Origin: Nicotiana tabacum
Taxonomy: Eukaryota > Streptophyta > Magnoliopsida > Solanales > Solanaceae
Assembly: GCF_000715075.1 (NCBI RefSeq)
Contig: NC_134094.1
Span: 80,491,120-80,555,119 of the forward strand
Direction of reading: 5' to 3'
DNA: 64,000 nt
The first letter of the stretch is position 1. Each line of letters opens with the position of its first letter. Shown piece by piece: positions 62,241 through 64,000 of this stretch. Position numbers and translations under genes: made by a program. The notes beneath the pieces were generated by a model. It saw only the letters and a list, made by a program, of their open reading frames with translations. It was not told the DNA's origin and ran no database searches.

Positions 62241-63248
62241 AACAACTGAAACATAACCCACTTAAAATGATACTACTGCTAAGGTACGACCCCATTCATT
62301 ACCTTTCTTTAAATATATTACGGATTAGACTAACACTTGCAAGTGACGACCAATGAATGATGCAACTATTAGGCCTGAAAGCACGCGTTACACTCTTTTT
62401 CCTTTGAACCTGTTTTGTCCCAAATGGGTTTTACAACAAGGTTTTTAACGAAGCAACAATGGATCGTGCTAACTTAAAATTGAAGACTGACTATAAATCG
62501 GGGTCAAGGTTCACATCAACAGTATTCGATCCCTCTCGATGACCGGACTCGAATATTGGGGGCTATCACCCTCTGGTAATGATTTTAGCAAGGAATGAAA
62601 CTTCATGCTCAAACGAGTTTGGGCTTGGTGGATAGGATTTGTTATAAGGGCCAAAGAACCGTGCCCACATAGACTACTTAATCCACAACATGGAACTTGT
62701 ACACATTCACAATCTTATATGTTGCACAAAAATAAAAGAAAGTTTCTACCATGCAGATACATATTTTGTCTCTTAAGAACTACTGAATTTATACCTTAAG
62801 GACATCGGGCCCAAGGGCCACCTCCATCCGAATCCAAGAGATTACCCCCACTCGGGGACTATCGTCATGGGTAAGCCCGAATAGTTCGGGCTACGAAGCC
62901 CGGGGGTAATAAGACTATTGGGAAACACCCGAACTTAAAAGGCTATGGTCATCCTAGAATGGCTCGGAGACGTCCGAGATTCATATCAGAAACATAAGGG
63001 CTTCAAATTTTCTAATCCGGTTCGAGGCTACCCTCGGAAAATTTATAAAAAATTCTAAGTAAACACTTCGGGGAAAGTTTCCTGTCATACCAAGCTCCCA
63101 CGAGTCTTAAACAAAATAAAATCGAAAATGAACATTGTTCGAACCTCTGAATAAGACCTAATTATTACGATCTAAGGCATCCGAAATCTTTGCAATCATA
63201 AAGAAAAAATCAAAAAGAAACAAGCTTTAAATTTGCCGAAGGGAAAAA

Positions 63249-63252
<4 letters not shown>
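62241..63252. other. Non-coding 3' part of the Tat element
   Basis: No open frame of note between the end of integrase and the antisense ORF; contains CCGGACTCGAATATTGGGGG-type sequence. A spacer here is usual in Tat elements. Confidence 0.55.

Positions 63253-63305
<53 letters not shown>
63253..63305. repeat. (TA)n microsatellite
   Basis: An uninterrupted TA run of about 53 bases just past the C-terminal side of the antisense ORF. Confidence 0.95.
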
Positions 63306-63308
<3 letters not shown>

Positions 63309-63374
63309 AATTTTTACAAAAGGCCAAACGGCCTCAACAAAATGCAAAAGTACACAAGCAAAAATTACAAGGCA

Positions 63375-64000
63375 CCTAAGAAGCCTGATCCTCACCGGAG
63401 CCCGCCTCATACCGGGGCCATCAGAATCTTCCTCGCCCTCAGATCCGTCTGAACCCTCAGAATCTTCCTCATCCTCGGGGTACACCAGCTTCTTAGCCTC
63501 AAGACTCTTAAAATTTTCAAGCTCGACCGATAAATCGAACCCACGGGCATGAACCACATCGAGAGCATCCCTTCGAGACTGTCTCTTCACATACTCGACT
63601 ATGGCCTTTAGGCATTCCTGAGCTGCCTCAGCATCAGCTTTGTACTGGGCTACCATCTCTTCAGCGTCGGCACTAGTCATTTTCGCCTCTGACTTAGATG
63701 CTTCGAGCTCCTTGACAAAGGTATCCTGGGTGGCAATGCCCGAGCCCAATTGAGACTGGAGGTTTTTGATTTCTCGGGACCGGATCTCAACCTTTTTCTT
63801 CGCTGACTGAAGTTGGGGCTCCGCCGAGGCCAACTGCTCTTGGGCAGTCTCCTTTTCTAAAGCCAATCGGTCCATCTTGCCTTTTCACTCCTCGGCCATG
63901 GCTTTGACTCCGTCCATCTCAGCCCGGAGCTGGTCGACTCGAACAATCTTCTGTTGGACTTGTTGATTCTGATCATTAGACACCGTGTCTAGCTCATCAT
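63375..64000 (-). pseudogene. Antisense extra ORF of the Tat element, partial and broken
   Basis: The frame enters from the right edge (DELDTVSNDQNQQVQQ, AEMDGVKAMAEE), meets a TGA at about 63888, then runs open from ATG 63875: MDRLALEKETAQEQLASAEP, a heptad-rich Lys/Glu/Ala coiled coil, a conserved-looking AVEYV/KRQSRRDALDVVHARGF stretch, and an acidic tail EDEEDSEGSDGSEGEED. Near 63410 the frame slips, and the alternative frame gives a short acidic ending with a stop at 63377. Tat relatives such as Grande carry an antisense ORF at this site; its function is not known to me. Confidence 0.7.

Larger units (their letters stand above)
55592..64000 (+). mobile_element. Decayed Ty3-gypsy element, Tat lineage (runs off the right edge)
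   Basis: The order is LTR, primer site, gag, protease, RT, two RNase H domains (the second of the archaeal type), integrase, then an extra ORF on the opposite strand. The dual RNase H plus antisense ORF layout belongs to the Tat lineage (Ogre/Retand/Grande relatives). Frames are broken many times. An internal tandem duplication in pol adds to the decay. Confidence 0.85.

Noticed and set aside
1..64000. CRISPR arrays, bacterial operons, ribosome binding sites or rRNA genes
   Set aside because: The window is plant nuclear DNA. The tandem repeats found are microsatellites, element repeats or local duplications, without uniform spacers; no rRNA sequence was recognised.
55592..64000. An endogenous plant pararetrovirus
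   Set aside because: The integrase pieces, LTR-like start, dual RNase H and antisense ORF fit a Tat-lineage gypsy element; no movement-protein-like domain was seen.

Overview
This is a stretch of plant nuclear DNA. It is AT-rich, has split genes with GT-AG introns, and is mostly transposable elements. The repeat families (Tekay-type Ty3-gypsy, Tat-type Ty3-gypsy, Tork-like Ty1-copia, SINEs of the Solanaceae tRNA-derived type, hAT MITEs and a Helitron with a CTAG end) point to Solanaceae, most likely Nicotiana. That attribution is inferred from the style of the repeats, not proved by a search.

Three conserved host genes can be read through. A COX5C gene (mitochondrial cytochrome c oxidase subunit 5C) lies on the plus strand near 10.4-11.6 kb; its 63-codon reading frame is uninterrupted and is preceded by a 660-bp leader intron. 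A 12-exon RPAP3-like gene lies on the minus strand from 25603 to 16606 (465 residues: three TPRs and an RPAP3 C-terminal domain). An 8-exon NOP56 gene lies on the minus strand from 54530 to 50521 (555 residues, box C/D snoRNP core protein). All exon phases of the two long genes close, so both appear intact. A fourth candidate is a two-exon, 103-residue reading frame with hydrophobic segments that starts 32 bases after the NOP56 stop on the same strand.

The first 10 kb holds nested TIR elements, MITEs, a SINE fragment and a 120-bp tandem duplication. 12-14.2 kb holds SINE-like pieces, a non-autonomous hAT-like element and a copia gag fragment cut by an LTR fragment. A 1.68-kb hAT element with an 8-bp target duplication and a TATA/CTTAAG palindromic core sits in intron 7 of the RPAP3 gene. 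From 25873 to 42147 there is a Ty1-copia element whose LTR ends 269 bases upstream of the RPAP3 start codon; it is split by a 10.65-kb Tekay-type gypsy element with a perfect 5-bp TCTAC target duplication. Then come a Helitron with three copies of its 5' end (42263-44725), an L1-type LINE fragment (44.8-46.1 kb), and AT-rich repeats. After NOP56, a decayed Tat-lineage gypsy element (dual RNase H, antisense extra ORF) runs off the right edge.

The host genes have housekeeping roles in respiration, polymerase/snoRNP assembly with the R2TP-HSP90 machinery, and snoRNA-guided rRNA methylation. RPAP3-type proteins belong to the chaperone system that assembles box C/D snoRNPs, of which NOP56 is a core subunit. 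The two genes lie about 25 kb apart, a functional link that may be coincidental.
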